Positions 9,056-17,713 of a stretch of 64,000 bases of DNA are shown piece after piece. Under the pieces are notes generated by a model that did no database searches, was not told the DNA's origin, and was given only the letters and a program-made list of their open reading frames with translations. The position numbers were made by a program, and so were the translations under genes. Numbering within the stretch: position 1 is the first letter of the stretch; the number at the start of each line of letters is the position of its first letter. The stretch is taken from positions 52,745 through 116,744 of the forward strand of contig JAFQXO010000012.1 in NCBI GenBank assembly GCA_017406925.1, in the 5' to 3' direction. This DNA comes from Eubacterium sp. (GTDB taxonomy: Bacteria; Bacillota; Clostridia; Lachnospirales; Lachnospiraceae).

Positions 9056-10516
9056 TTATCTAGATAAGAACGTTCTAGTTGATGTCCATGCTCCGTAAAC
9101 TTTATTGCCTGCAGAGTCCTTATTGTATGCTCTTGTTCTTATATAATATACTTTATATTTTTTCAAGCCACTTATATTTCCAGTTTTTGATGAGCCAATG
9201 TTCTTAATCTTAGCTTTCTTCATATTCTTCTTCAAAGAATACTGTGCTTCAAATCCGCTGCCTGCAGAATCCTCATCGATAGTTACTGTACACTTCTTCG
9301 ACTTGCGACTCTTCGCCTCAAATACAGGTTTAGCTGGTCCCTTTGTCTTCGTCCAACGAGGATAAAGATCAATGTCTTTTTCCATTGGCGTAGCCATATC
9401 AAATGCAGTACCGTTTTTATACTGATAACCTACCATAGTGTAGCCCTTCTTCTTCATAGCTACCTTATCGATAGTCTCGCCTGTATTGTAATAAATCTTC
9501 TTAACCAATTTAGAGCCGTTGTAATAATTGGCCGCGAACTGGTCTTGCGCAAGAATCTCCATGTCCTTAAGATAAATGTCACCCTTCATAGCAACTTCTT
9601 TAGGATAAGTCTTGAGGAATGCACCCATCGCAAATAGCACGCCCATCTTAGTTGTGCTTCCCTTATCCTTTCCATTAGACCACGCTGCCTTATCAGCAGG
9701 AATCTGGAATGTAGCAGAAACTTCTTTCCAGTTGAGATGATCTTTATCTGTAGAAGGTGTTAACTCAATCATACCTTGCTTAGTAGCACCTTGAGCCTCT
9801 GAGAACTCAGCCGCAGGTCCACCGCTCGATTGATAGTCATACGCTTTAAATGAAATATGTTTTACGTATGGTTCATATATAGGATTGTTTATATTATTTG
9901 TGTTTACTCTCAAAGTACTAGCAATCTTAAACTTAATAACATATAGGCGTCCAAACTCACAAGGGATACCTGTCGTCTCATTTGTAAGTCCCCACTGGTT
10001 ATCACCAGTCAAAGATGACACTCCTGTTATTCTACTAGTATAGTAGTTTCCATCCCAACCACTGTCTACAACGTGACATTTAAAGTCAGGGTATGAATAT
10101 CCATAATCATTGAGATAATCATTTGTTATCACACTATCTGGATCCTTACTATTTATCTTTGGAATTTCATAATTCTTATTATTGTAATCATTTATAACAT
10201 CTTCATTGACAACAAATCCTTCTGTGGCATAGTCGACACCCTTTGTCTGGTATACGATATCGCCCCAGTTATCGTACTTATAAGTTCCATCCTCATTAGT
10301 ACATTTAACCTTTGTCAATGAATCTTCCCACTCAGTCATCTTAGGCCAAACTGAATGATCGTAGCAAATCGAAAAGCTCTTCCACTTTCCAGTAGTAGGA
10401 AAAACATTCTCTCCATTTGCTGCGTGGCCTGCCGCCAATACTGGCGCACAAAGAACTGTTGTCATAACGACAACAATTGCCATAGAAGATATGATACCTA
10501 ATAATTTAGTCTTCAT
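9056..10516 (-). CDS. Secreted carbohydrate-binding-like protein with InlB-type repeat and Fn3-like tail
   Basis: A 486-residue paralogue of the 4627-5919 protein. After a signal peptide (residues 1-28, PVLA/AGH) the two share the AANGENVFP/APNGADVMP opening, the SFSICYD motif, GWDGNYY, GDNQWGL, CEFGRLY, the KAYDYQSSGGPAAEF block and the AAWSNGKDKGSTTKMG block. An InlB-type repeat (NYYNGSKLVKKIYYNTG... LYPRW) and an Fn3-like module follow; here the module has fewer lysine runs than in its neighbours. Relative to its paralogue it has inserts around residues 45-65 and 75-105. It has its own promoter and terminator. Confidence 0.75.
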   Translation of the reverse strand: MKTKLLGIISSMAIVVVMTTVLCAPVLAAGHAANGENVFPTTGKWKSFSICYDHSVWPKMTEWEDSLTKVKCTNEDGTYKYDNWGDIVYQTKGVDYATEGFVVNEDVINDYNNKNYEIPKINSKDPDSVITNDYLNDYGYSYPDFKCHVVDSGWDGNYYTSRITGVSSLTGDNQWGLTNETTGIPCEFGRLYVIKFKIASTLRVNTNNINNPIYEPYVKHISFKAYDYQSSGGPAAEFSEAQGATKQGMIELTPSTDKDHLNWKEVSATFQIPADKAAWSNGKDKGSTTKMGVLFAMGAFLKTYPKEVAMKGDIYLKDMEILAQDQFAANYYNGSKLVKKIYYNTGETIDKVAMKKKGYTMVGYQYKNGTAFDMATPMEKDIDLYPRWTKTKGPAKPVFEAKSRKSKKCTVTIDEDSAGSGFEAQYSLKKNMKKAKIKNIGSSKTGNISGLKKYKVYYIRTRAYNKDSAGNKVYGAWTSTRTFLSR

Positions 10517-10565
10517 AGTCTGCCCTCCTGTTGTATATACAGAATTCCATACTTAACAGAAATTA

Positions 10566-10595
10566 TAACATACCTGTATTACTTAAATCAATTTA
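10566..10595 (-). promoter_or_regulatory. Promoter of the 9056-10516 gene
   Basis: On the minus strand TTGATT is followed after 18 bp by TATAAT, itself preceded by TGT (extended -10), in the intergenic region about 50-80 nt upstream of the start codon. Confidence 0.6.
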
Positions 10596-10628
10596 CATCT
10601 GTGATTATATTACAGAACAAATTAGATA

Positions 10629-10660
10629 TAAAAATGACGGTCACTTTAAAAGTGACCGCC
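10629..10660 (-). terminator. Intrinsic terminator after the 10685-11533 gene
   Basis: GGCGGTCACT and AGTGACCGTC pair (10 bp, one G-U) around a five-base loop. The minus strand then reads ATTTTTATA. Confidence 0.85.
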
Positions 10661-10684
10661 ATATATTTTTGATATTAAGTCAGA

Positions 10685-11533
10685 TTATTTAACCTTAACT
10701 TTCTTAGCTGCTGACCAGCCTGTCCATGTTCCGCCAACGTTAGCTCTAACCTGAACCTTAACTTTCTTCTTGCTCTTAAGCTTCTTAACTACTGCCTTAG
10801 TCTTCTTAGTAGTAACCTTCTTAGATCCAGCCTTAACCTGGTACTTTGAAGCTCCGTTCATCTTACTAAATGATACAGTAACTTTCTTCTTTCCAGCCTT
10901 AGCCTTAACGCCAGTTACCTTAGCTGCACCAAGTTTGAATCCTGTTACAGAAATAACTGAAGCTGCATCTCCAGTAGCATCAAGTGTTGCTAGGTTGAGA
11001 TGTGCGCCTTTTCCGTACTGCTTATCAAAGATAGCATAACGTGTAGCGAAATCGCCTGTCCAGTTATCGTTACCCATATCTCCTCCGATACCGAAGTAAA
11101 CAGAGTTAGCTGCTACAGGTGCCTTGAAAGCTTTGTTAACCTTAATGTTCTTACCCTTCTGAAGCTTCAACCACTCGCCGTGTGCTAATGATTCGCCCTT
11201 AGCAATCTTAAGGTAAACATACTTTGTTACTCTTGTTGACTTAGCTGTAAACTGAACCTGATAAACTTTTCCTTTAGCAACGTTTACAGAACCAGCTGGT
11301 TTGTAAACCTGTCCGCCCCAAACGCCGTTCCAGCCTGTCAACTCAACGTTAGCTGTCCATGCTGTAGCAGAGTTCTTAGCCAATCTTCCTGCAGCACCTT
11401 CTGGATCCTCAGATGGATTGTCAGTAGCTCCAAAGTATGATTTCCATGAAGCTCCGAAACAAGTTGTTCCCATTGCGAGCACGAGTACGATAGCAAGTGC
11501 TGATGCAATAATTTTCTTTGTCATTCCTTTCAT
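10685..11533 (-). CDS. Small secreted carbohydrate-binding-like protein with Lys-rich Fn3-like tail
   Basis: A 282-residue exported protein, the smallest of the array. The signal peptide is residues 1-27 (TTCFG/ASW). One beta-sandwich domain (about 30-205) has the VELTGWNGVWGG motif and YKPAGSVNVAKGKVYQVQFT, paralleling the 5995-7149 protein. The basic Fn3-like module (about 206-282) ends GTWTGWSAAKKVKVK. GGAGGAG precedes the ATG. It starts 39 nt downstream of efp on the same strand. No catalytic site is visible. Confidence 0.75.
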   Translation of the reverse strand: MKGMTKKIIASALAIVLVLAMGTTCFGASWKSYFGATDNPSEDPEGAAGRLAKNSATAWTANVELTGWNGVWGGQVYKPAGSVNVAKGKVYQVQFTAKSTRVTKYVYLKIAKGESLAHGEWLKLQKGKNIKVNKAFKAPVAANSVYFGIGGDMGNDNWTGDFATRYAIFDKQYGKGAHLNLATLDATGDAASVISVTGFKLGAAKVTGVKAKAGKKKVTVSFSKMNGASKYQVKAGSKKVTTKKTKAVVKKLKSKKKVKVQVRANVGGTWTGWSAAKKVKVK

Positions 11534-11572
11534 GATGACTCCTCCTTTTAAATTATAATTTAAAATCCTATA

Positions 11573-12130
11573 TTAAACACGTTTTGAATATTCTCCTGTA
11601 CGTGTATCAATAACAATAGTTTCTCCTTGTTCTACGAACAATGGAACGTAAACTGTGGCTCCTGTCTCAACAACCGCTGGCTTTGTAGCATTAGTAGCTG
11701 TGTTTCCTTTGATGCCAGGTTCTGTATCTGTAACAACCAACTCAACTGTGATAGGTGGTTCGATAGCAAATACATCTCCATTGTGTGAACAAATCTTAAC
11801 TGACTCGTTTTCCTTTACGTATGTAAGTGAGTCCCCTACTTTATCTTTACCAACTGCAATCTGTTCATATGTCTCGCCATCCATGAAGTAATATAGATCG
11901 CCGTCGTTATAGAGATAATTCATATCCTTTCTCTCGATATGAGCATTCTCAAACTTTTCTGTAGGTCTAAATGTAGTCTCTGTAACACTACCAGTCTTGA
12001 TATTCTTCATCTTAGTTCTAACGAACGCTGCACCCTTTCCTGGTTTAACGTGTTGGAACTCAACTATCTGATAAATGTTTCCTTCGTGTTCTATAGTGAG
12101 ACCGTTCTTAAAATCTCCTGCTGATACCAT
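11573..12130 (-). CDS. efp: Elongation factor P
   Basis: EF-P enters the ribosomal E site and rescues stalling at polyproline stretches. The 185 residues match the family length with three beta-barrel domains: KOW-like about 1-65, then two OB folds. The tip loop reads VKPGKG with Lys32 at the position modified in many bacteria. The end ...[14 protein letters not shown] is the usual signature. GAGGGAG precedes the ATG, and a promoter about 25-55 nt upstream makes it its own unit. No modifying enzyme gene is nearby. Confidence 0.97.
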   Translation of the reverse strand: MVSAGDFKNGLTIEHEGNIYQIVEFQHVKPGKGAAFVRTKMKNIKTGSVTETTFRPTEKFENAHIERKDMNYLYNDGDLYYFMDGETYEQIAVGKDKVGDSLTYVKENESVKICSHNGDVFAIEPPITVELVVTDTEPGIKGNTATNATKPAVVETGATVYVPLFVEQGETIVIDTRTGEYSKRV

Positions 12131-12157
12131 TAGTAATCTCCCTCTTCTTTCAACTAT

Positions 12158-12186
12158 ATTGTAAATCCGTACTTTTACGCTTTCAA
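12158..12186 (-). promoter_or_regulatory. Promoter of efp
   Basis: TTGAAA (12186-12181) and TACAAT (12163-12158) with a 17-bp spacer on the minus strand, about 30 nt upstream of the efp start codon. Confidence 0.65.
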
Positions 12187-12265
12187 GCCTACCCGTCTAT
12201 AATACACTAATTATCATCATATTTCTAGTAGAAATAATTTCTTTATGCCTTCGGCAATTCTCGTC

Positions 12266-13576
12266 TTAATCGACCCTCACAACACCGCTTTTCTTAAGCT
12301 GTTCGATGATGCGATAGCAAGTCATCACTCGCTCTCCTCCGTCCACATTGACAGTGATATCGGCAGCCGTCGAGTATCTTCCCTCACGCTCATTCATCAT
12401 TGACTTGACATGCTCAAGCGACATATCGTCGTTCAACAGCGGGCGAGTAGTCCTTCTCTTCACTCTCTTAAAGATAACTTCCGGATCTGCGTCCAAGCGC
12501 ACAACCGTCGAAGTGTCTTTTAATATATGAACATTCTCATTGCGTAGCACTATTCCTCCGCCACAAGAAATAATAGTGTTCTCTCTCTTAGAGATGTCTC
12601 GCAGAATCTCAGTCTCAAGATTTCTAAACTTCTCTTCTCCCAACTCAGGATACAGTTCTGCGATTTGCTTTCCAGTCTGCTCGACAATGGTCTTGTCAGT
12701 GTCGACTTCTTCCATTCCAAGTATACGTGATAGTGCGTGACTGACTGTCGTCTTGCCTGTACCCATAAATCCGATAAGCGAAATGTTTTCCGCCACTCGA
12801 CTGTTGTGATTAACTTCCAACAGACTCTTCGTAATCTCAAATGACAACTGTCCAGGTGCCGACTCCTCGACTCCAGCCGCAAATGTAATGCATGACTTCG
12901 TCAACTTCGTGCACACTCTTGTGATGGCGCCCAACTCTTCCATTGCCATCGTGACTATCGGAGCCTTCAATTTTTCGTTGGCCTCACACGATGCACCAAT
13001 CAACTCCTCGACATCGTATTTATTGTGCGGAAGCACAGCGAGCTTGCAAACATCGCAACCCATTTCTTCTATATTAGTAAGTATCTCTACGAGTTCCTGT
13101 TTGCGTGGTGTCGAGTTCACCTTGTGGCACGAGCCAATGATTTTTGCATCCGCATCGTGTATCTCATCGATGAGTTCATCGATTCCTTTTACATCTCTCT
13201 TCGAATACGCCTCCACATCAATCAAGTCGACATTGCACTTGTCTGCCATGAGGGCAATGTAATGGAGATACTTTTTGTAAGTCTCGAAGTTCACACGACG
13301 AGCTCCACCCTCATCAGTATTCCTAAATGAAAAAAGAATCGGAAGAGATTTCAGACTTTTGTGAAGCACTTTCAGTGCATAGGTGAGTTCCACAACATCG
13401 TTCTCAGGATCTTCAATCTTTAAGAAGTCTGCTCTCCACTCTACTAAGTCCGGTTTCATCTTCCGAATCTGTTTTGCTTGTGATTTAATTTCAGTCAAAT
13501 TTGCGCCAGTCACTGGCACACATACAAGCGTTTTGTCATCACTTAAAGTAATGTTCTTGCATCTCAATTCCTTCAT
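12266..13576 (-). CDS. aroDK: Fused 3-dehydroquinate dehydratase (type I) - shikimate kinase
   Basis: A 436-residue fusion of two shikimate-pathway enzymes. Residues 1-255 are type I AroD: Glu47/Arg49 in EWRAD, catalytic His151 in GSCHKV and Schiff-base Lys178 in CKLAV, at the usual offset from the classical enzyme. Residues about 264-436 are AroK: P-loop GFMGTGKTT (269-277), the DTDK motif, CGGGIVLR, and the RRTTRPLL lid. AroD and AroK catalyse steps 3 and 5; step 4 is AroE, encoded divergently next door. The ATG has a GGAGG site upstream and a 17-bp-class promoter. Intact motifs in both halves suggest both are active. The fused symbol is descriptive. Confidence 0.93.
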   Translation of the reverse strand: MKELRCKNITLSDDKTLVCVPVTGANLTEIKSQAKQIRKMKPDLVEWRADFLKIEDPENDVVELTYALKVLHKSLKSLPILFSFRNTDEGGARRVNFETYKKYLHYIALMADKCNVDLIDVEAYSKRDVKGIDELIDEIHDADAKIIGSCHKVNSTPRKQELVEILTNIEEMGCDVCKLAVLPHNKYDVEELIGASCEANEKLKAPIVTMAMEELGAITRVCTKLTKSCITFAAGVEESAPGQLSFEITKSLLEVNHNSRVAENISLIGFMGTGKTTVSHALSRILGMEEVDTDKTIVEQTGKQIAELYPELGEEKFRNLETEILRDISKRENTIISCGGGIVLRNENVHILKDTSTVVRLDADPEVIFKRVKRRTTRPLLNDDMSLEHVKSMMNEREGRYSTAADITVNVDGGERVMTCYRIIEQLKKSGVVRVD

Positions 13577-13605
13577 GAGATAACCTCCGAATCATATTAA
13601 GTAAA

Positions 13606-13633
13606 GTATAAAATAGTGCGCTATCTTAGTCAA
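13606..13633 (-). promoter_or_regulatory. Promoter of the aroD-aroK fusion gene
   Basis: Minus-strand TTGACT (13633-13628) and TATACT (13611-13606) with a 16-17 bp spacer. It lies back to back with the aroE promoter, about 40 bp away. Confidence 0.65.
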
Positions 13634-13671
13634 TGATAAATGCTAATTCAATCACAGAATTTAGTTTTTTA

Positions 13672-13700
13672 TTTACAATATCCCCCTTAAAAAGTATAAT
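13672..13700 (+). promoter_or_regulatory. Promoter of aroE with a very short leader
   Basis: TTTACA (13672-13677) and a perfect TATAAT (13695-13700) are spaced by 17 bp. Transcription should begin near 13707, at the ribosome site itself, giving a 5' leader of only about 10 nt. This also rules out translation starts upstream of the promoter. Confidence 0.75.
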
Positions 13701-13716
13701 TTTTTTGAGGTGTTTT

Positions 13717-14577
13717 ATGAAACATATAAATGTAGAAATGGGCGATACTAAACTCACATGCATCATCGGCTCTCCGGTGGCTCACAGCAAGTCTCCTGCC
13801 TTGCACAACACAGGCTACGAGAAACTTGGGCTAGACTACAACTACCAGATATTCGATGTGAAGCTAGATGAGTTAAATAGTGCCTACGAAGATTTAAAAA
13901 ATATAAACGCTGCCGGCTTCAATGTCACTATGCCTTTGAAGACAGCCATCTGCGATTTAGTTGATGAGAAGACTTCTGCTGTCGAGCTTATTGGCGCAGC
14001 CAACACTATCGTAAACGAGAATGGAAAGTTCGTAGCTTATAACACGGATGGGATCGGTTTCGTGAAGGCGCTTGAAGAAGCTGGTGTGAATATCGCTGAC
14101 AAGAAGATTACTGTGCTAGGTTCTGGCGGTGCCGCTTCTGCTATTATCGCGCAGAGTGCCATCGATGGTGCCAAGGCAATAGATGTTCTAGCGAGAACAC
14201 ATTCTAATGGTAGAAACTCGATACCATTTAAGGATGATATTGTTGATTTAGTAGATAAGGTTAAGGCTAAAACTGGTTGCGATATTAGACTTATCGAGCT
14301 GAACGACGAGAATATATCGAAGTCTCTTTCTGATAGCGATATCGTGGCAAATGCCACTCCTGTCGGAATGAAACCTAACGAAGATCAATGTTTGATAGAC
14401 GAGAAAGATTTAAGAGATGATTTGACAGTCTTCGAATCTATTTATAATCCTGAAGAGACTATTCTTATCAAGAGAGCTAAAGATAAGGGATGTACAGTCG
14501 TCGACGGACTAAGGATGCTCTACTACCAAGGCGTTGTGGCTTTTAAATTATTTACTGGGTGTGATTATCCAGAATAA
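13717..14577 (+). CDS. aroE: Shikimate dehydrogenase
   Basis: AroE reduces 3-dehydroshikimate to shikimate with NADPH. From the ATG at 13717 (GAGGTG 4 nt upstream) it is 286 residues, normal for the family. Visible motifs are the shikimate-binding GSPVAHSKSPALHN, the catalytic Lys in NVTMPLKTAI with Asp in NTDGIGF, the NADP-binding VLGSGGAASA, and the C-terminal DGLRMLYYQG. An earlier in-frame ATG at 13633 lies upstream of the promoter and is not credible. It is divergent from aroD-aroK, grouping three consecutive shikimate steps at one locus. Confidence 0.96.
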   Translation: MKHINVEMGDTKLTCIIGSPVAHSKSPALHNTGYEKLGLDYNYQIFDVKLDELNSAYEDLKNINAAGFNVTMPLKTAICDLVDEKTSAVELIGAANTIVNENGKFVAYNTDGIGFVKALEEAGVNIADKKITVLGSGGAASAIIAQSAIDGAKAIDVLARTHSNGRNSIPFKDDIVDLVDKVKAKTGCDIRLIELNDENISKSLSDSDIVANATPVGMKPNEDQCLIDEKDLRDDLTVFESIYNPEETILIKRAKDKGCTVVDGLRMLYYQGVVAFKLFTGCDYPE

Positions 14578-14612
14578 AAAACAGGTACGTGAAGTTACGT
14601 ACCTGTTTTTTA
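14577..14612. terminator. Bidirectional terminator between aroE and yqeG
   Basis: ACAGGTACGT (14581-14590) pairs with ACGTACCTGT (14597-14606) around GAAGTT. A-runs and T-runs on both sides let it serve both convergent genes. Confidence 0.92.
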
Positions 14613-15122
14613 TTATTTATTCTTTTTCTCTTGTCGCTTTCTCCAGCGCCACATTACGAACTTTTCTGGGATGCGCTTTAGGACTATCTGAATCTCTTCA
14701 TGTGGGTCGATTGGTTTTACCATGATAGTTGGAAGACCTGTGCGATTGGCTCCCCACATATCTGTAAAAATCTGATCGCCGATAAACATAGTCGAGTTAA
14801 GATCTGTTCCCATCAACTCCATCGCCTTGATATAATTCTTCGTCTTTGGCTTGCCAGCCTTACAGATGAACTGTGAATCTGTAGCGTCTGCAAATGGCTT
14901 TACACGAGGCTCGTCGTTGTTTGAAATAAAACAAGTCGCGATGCCTTTATCGTGAACCTTCTTGAAGAACTCTATCGCGTGTTCGTCAGCCGGTGCACCG
15001 TGCGGCACAATGGTATTGTCGATGTCAGAGATGATGCCTCTTATGCCCTGTTCGTATAACTCATCTAAATCGACGTCATCGACACTATTCAAATACTCGT
15101 CGGGATATAAGTTCTTAAACAT
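14613..15122 (-). CDS. yqeG: YqeG family HAD-type phosphatase
   Basis: A 169-residue HAD-superfamily protein of the YqeG/YqeG-IIIA type, found across Firmicutes with no firmly established substrate. HAD motif I is DIDNTIV (about 36-42), motif II lies in CFISNND, motif III is the Lys region KAGKPKTKNY, and motif IV is MFIGDQIFTDMWGA. Its start overlaps the nrdR stop by one base (TAATG), so translation is coupled. It ends convergently against aroE over a shared terminator. Confidence 0.9.
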   Translation of the reverse strand: MFKNLYPDEYLNSVDDVDLDELYEQGIRGIISDIDNTIVPHGAPADEHAIEFFKKVHDKGIATCFISNNDEPRVKPFADATDSQFICKAGKPKTKNYIKAMELMGTDLNSTMFIGDQIFTDMWGANRTGLPTIMVKPIDPHEEIQIVLKRIPEKFVMWRWRKRQEKKNK

Positions 15123-15571
15123 TATTTCAACAACTTGCTGAGCTCTTCCATGAATGTGTTTACATCCTTGAACTCACGGTAAACTGATGCGAATCTAACG
15201 TAAGCAACCTGGTCAAGTTCTTTCAACTTCTCCATTACAAGCTCACCGATTACATCACTTGAAATCTCTTTCTGCTCCATGCTGAAAATAGCATTCTCAA
15301 CATCTTCCACTGTCGCAACGATATCATCGTACGAAACTGGACGTTTATGACATGAGCGTAGAATACCTGCCTCAATCTTTGAGCGGTCATACTGCTCTCG
15401 AATATTTCCCTTCTTGATAACAATGATAGGGATGCTCTCAATCTTTTCATATGTTGTAAATCTCTTCTGACAATCCTCGCACTGGCGACGACGTCTGATA
15501 GCGTTGTTGTCCTCTGCTGGACGAGAGTCGATAACCTTAGTATCTTCTGCTCCACAATATGGACATTTCAT
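15122..15571 (-). CDS. nrdR: Transcriptional repressor NrdR
   Basis: NrdR represses ribonucleotide reductase genes in response to ATP/dATP. The 149-residue protein has the N-terminal zinc ribbon MKCPYCG...RRRQCEDCQKRF (about 1-45) and the ATP-cone domain after it (IVIKKGNIREQYDRSKIEAG onward), the full family layout. It lies downstream of the ftsZ terminator. No nrd gene or NrdR box was recognised in the window, so targets are elsewhere. Confidence 0.96.
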   Translation of the reverse strand: MKCPYCGAEDTKVIDSRPAEDNNAIRRRRQCEDCQKRFTTYEKIESIPIIVIKKGNIREQYDRSKIEAGILRSCHKRPVSYDDIVATVEDVENAIFSMEQKEISSDVIGELVMEKLKELDQVAYVRFASVYREFKDVNTFMEELSKLLK

Positions 15572-15618
15572 AATCTATACCTCCGTGTATTAGGTTACAT
15601 AAGATTTGTACCTTTTGT

Positions 15619-15647
15619 AAAAAAAGAGGCACAACTTTGTGTGCCTC
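15619..15647 (-). terminator. Intrinsic terminator after ftsZ
   Basis: GAGGCACA (15626-15633) pairs with TGTGCCTC (15640-15647), followed on the minus strand by seven T. Confidence 0.92.
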
Positions 15648-15665
15648 CATTTATAATCATTATAA

Positions 15666-16787
15666 TTATTTATTCTGAAGGAAATCTGGAATCTTGATGG
15701 CTCTATCCTCACCTGGCTTAGCTGCTGGAGTCTCAGTAGCCTCTGTAGTAGTGGCTGCCTGTGCCTGGCTGTTGAAACCAAATGGCTTAGCTGCCTGCTG
15801 TGGCTTCTTAGCAAATCCGAATGACTTAGCAGTCTTCTCATCGCCAATACCTGTAGCCATAACTGTGATAGTACACTCATCAGGATATGTGTCTTCGTAT
15901 CTAACACCAAAGATGATATTGGCATCGTCACCAACAAGCTCCTGTACATATGAAGCAGCCTCGTTGGCCTCAAATAGACTAACATCACCAGTGATATTGA
16001 TGATAACGTTCTTAGCGCCCTCGATAGTTGTCTCAAGAAGTGGTGATGTAACAGCCTGCTGTACAGCCTCTGCCGCCTTCTCATCTCCACTGGCTGCGCC
16101 AATACCGATGTGAGCTACACCTGCGTCTCTCATAACTGTCTGTACGTCAGCGAAGTCAAGGTTGATCAATGATGGAACATTAATCAAATCTGTGATACCC
16201 TGAACTGACTGCTGGAGTACTTCATCAGCCTTCTTAAGAGCCTCTGGCATAGTAGTACGCTTATCTACGATTTCCAATAACTTATCGTTAGGGATAACGA
16301 TAAGAGTATCTACATTTTCTTTTAATCTCTCAATACCTGAGTCAGCATTGTTCATACGTGTGTCCGCCTCAAATCTGAAAGGCTTAGTAACAACACCAAC
16401 TGTAAGAGCGCCCTGCTCCTTAGCAACACGAGCAACAACAGGACCGGCACCTGTACCAGTTCCACCACCCATACCGCAAGTTACGAATACCATATCGGCA
16501 CCCTTGAGTAACTGAGCAAGTTCTTCTACGTTTTCCTCGGCTGCAGCTTCACCAACCTCAGGCTTTGCTCCTGCACCGAGTCCCTTAGTAATCTTCTCAC
16601 CAATCTGTAATGTAGTAGGTGATTTACTTCTCTTGAGAATCTGTACATCAGAGTTAACTGATATAAATTCAACTCCCCCAATATTCTCGTCAATCATTCT
16701 GTTGACAGCGTTATTGCCTGCACCGCCGACTCCAACGACGATTATCTTAGCAACCGCTTCGCTCTCATTTGTTGTAATTTCTAACAA
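15666..16787 (-). CDS. ftsZ: Cell division GTPase FtsZ
   Basis: FtsZ polymerises at midcell to form the division ring. It has 373 residues: a GTPase domain with [13 protein letters not shown], the tubulin signature [10 protein letters not shown], the T7-loop [11 protein letters not shown] region, a variable Ala/Thr-rich linker (about 330-355) and the C-terminal conserved peptide [10 protein letters not shown] that binds FtsA/SepF-type partners. The start codon is TTG at 16787: GGAGGAAG precedes it by about 5 nt and no in-frame ATG fits. It has its own promoter, so it can be transcribed apart from the cluster upstream. Confidence 0.97.
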   Translation of the reverse strand: MLEITTNESEAVAKIIVVGVGGAGNNAVNRMIDENIGGVEFISVNSDVQILKRSKSPTTLQIGEKITKGLGAGAKPEVGEAAAEENVEELAQLLKGADMVFVTCGMGGGTGTGAGPVVARVAKEQGALTVGVVTKPFRFEADTRMNNADSGIERLKENVDTLIVIPNDKLLEIVDKRTTMPEALKKADEVLQQSVQGITDLINVPSLINLDFADVQTVMRDAGVAHIGIGAASGDEKAAEAVQQAVTSPLLETTIEGAKNVIINITGDVSLFEANEAASYVQELVGDDANIIFGVRYEDTYPDECTITVMATGIGDEKTAKSFGFAKKPQQAAKPFGFNSQAQAATTTEATETPAAKPGEDRAIKIPDFLQNK

Positions 16788-16862
16788 AGGTTCTTCCTCC
16801 TTAAATCGAATAAATAAATTTCCTCAAATATAATTCTACTTATAAGAAATCATACTATGTAT

Positions 16863-16891
16863 ATAATATTATTTTTTAGGCGAAAATTCAA
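16863..16891 (-). promoter_or_regulatory. Promoter of ftsZ
   Basis: Minus-strand TTGAAT (16891-16886) and TATTAT (16868-16863) with a 17-bp spacer, giving a leader of roughly 70 nt. Confidence 0.65.
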
Positions 16892-16948
16892 CAATAAATT
16901 ACAATATTTAGCAAAAAAACTGCGAAAAATCACCATATTTAGTAATGT

Positions 16949-17695
16949 TTACTTTTTCTTGGCTGTATAGCCACCATCGAGGTCGACCACGCTCATATCC
17001 AAAACTGTCTTCTTAAGTTTCTTGCCTTTTATCGATTTGTAAATATCATTAAACGATACTAGTTTTCTGTCCAAATTATCGGTGTTTTTGATAAACGCTG
17101 ATATCTTGTCAGTGACTAGCGTCAATTCATTTTTCTTATCAACAACTATCTTCTTAACCTTGAACTTGTACTCTCCCACTGCAGTCGCAACTTTGCACAC
17201 TTCGTCAAAGTTTTTCTTGTTGTCGGCGACAACTTTCTCGTACAGCGTAGGTTTCTTAACCTTGATGCCCACAATGCGAGGTGCTTTCTTGACTCTGTCA
17301 GAAGAAAGTTTCATCAGAATGCCACCGTTAGTGAAATAGTAATACTGATCACTCTGTTTTATCTCGCCCTTGAACTTTTTCTCATACGCTTTTATCTGAA
17401 CTTTGTGTGGAGAGAGCATCTTTACTGAATACTCTTCAAACATTGGCATCTTATACTCATGTCTGATAAGACTTCTAGCCCATAGCCACACTGTGTTTTC
17501 GATATTTTCTTTTTTCATATATGATGCGATCTCTTGAGCACTGAACTCACCCAAGTCGCCTTTGTACTCCACTTCATCTATCTTGCAGAAAAAGTGAATA
17601 CACAAAACTATTCCTACGATAATTGCAATCATAAGAACAGCTTCCAAGATAAACTTCCACAGTTTAAATTTTTTCTTCTCTCTTTTTCTTGCCAT
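16949..17695 (-). CDS. ftsQ: Cell division protein FtsQ/DivIB
   Basis: A 248-residue bitopic membrane protein. It has a short basic cytoplasmic tail (MARKREKKKFKLWKF), one transmembrane segment at about 17-36, then a POTRA-type domain (about 37-105: EVEYKGDLGEFSAQEIASYM) and a beta domain. The family links FtsL/FtsB-type partners in the divisome. Sequence conservation is low, so the call relies on topology and on its place between ftsW and ftsZ. The C-terminus VVDLDGGYTAKKK is typical of clostridial members. Confidence 0.88.
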   Translation of the reverse strand: MARKREKKKFKLWKFILEAVLMIAIIVGIVLCIHFFCKIDEVEYKGDLGEFSAQEIASYMKKENIENTVWLWARSLIRHEYKMPMFEEYSVKMLSPHKVQIKAYEKKFKGEIKQSDQYYYFTNGGILMKLSSDRVKKAPRIVGIKVKKPTLYEKVVADNKKNFDEVCKVATAVGEYKFKVKKIVVDKKNELTLVTDKISAFIKNTDNLDRKLVSFNDIYKSIKGKKLKKTVLDMSVVDLDGGYTAKKK

Positions 17696-17713
17696 GATAC
17701 ATACCCTTAAGTT

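Noticed and set aside
13633-13716. Longer N-terminus for aroE starting at 13633
   Set aside because: The added codons lie upstream of, and across, a perfect TTTACA/TATAAT promoter, and the ATG at 13717 has a proper ribosome site and the family's normal N-terminus.
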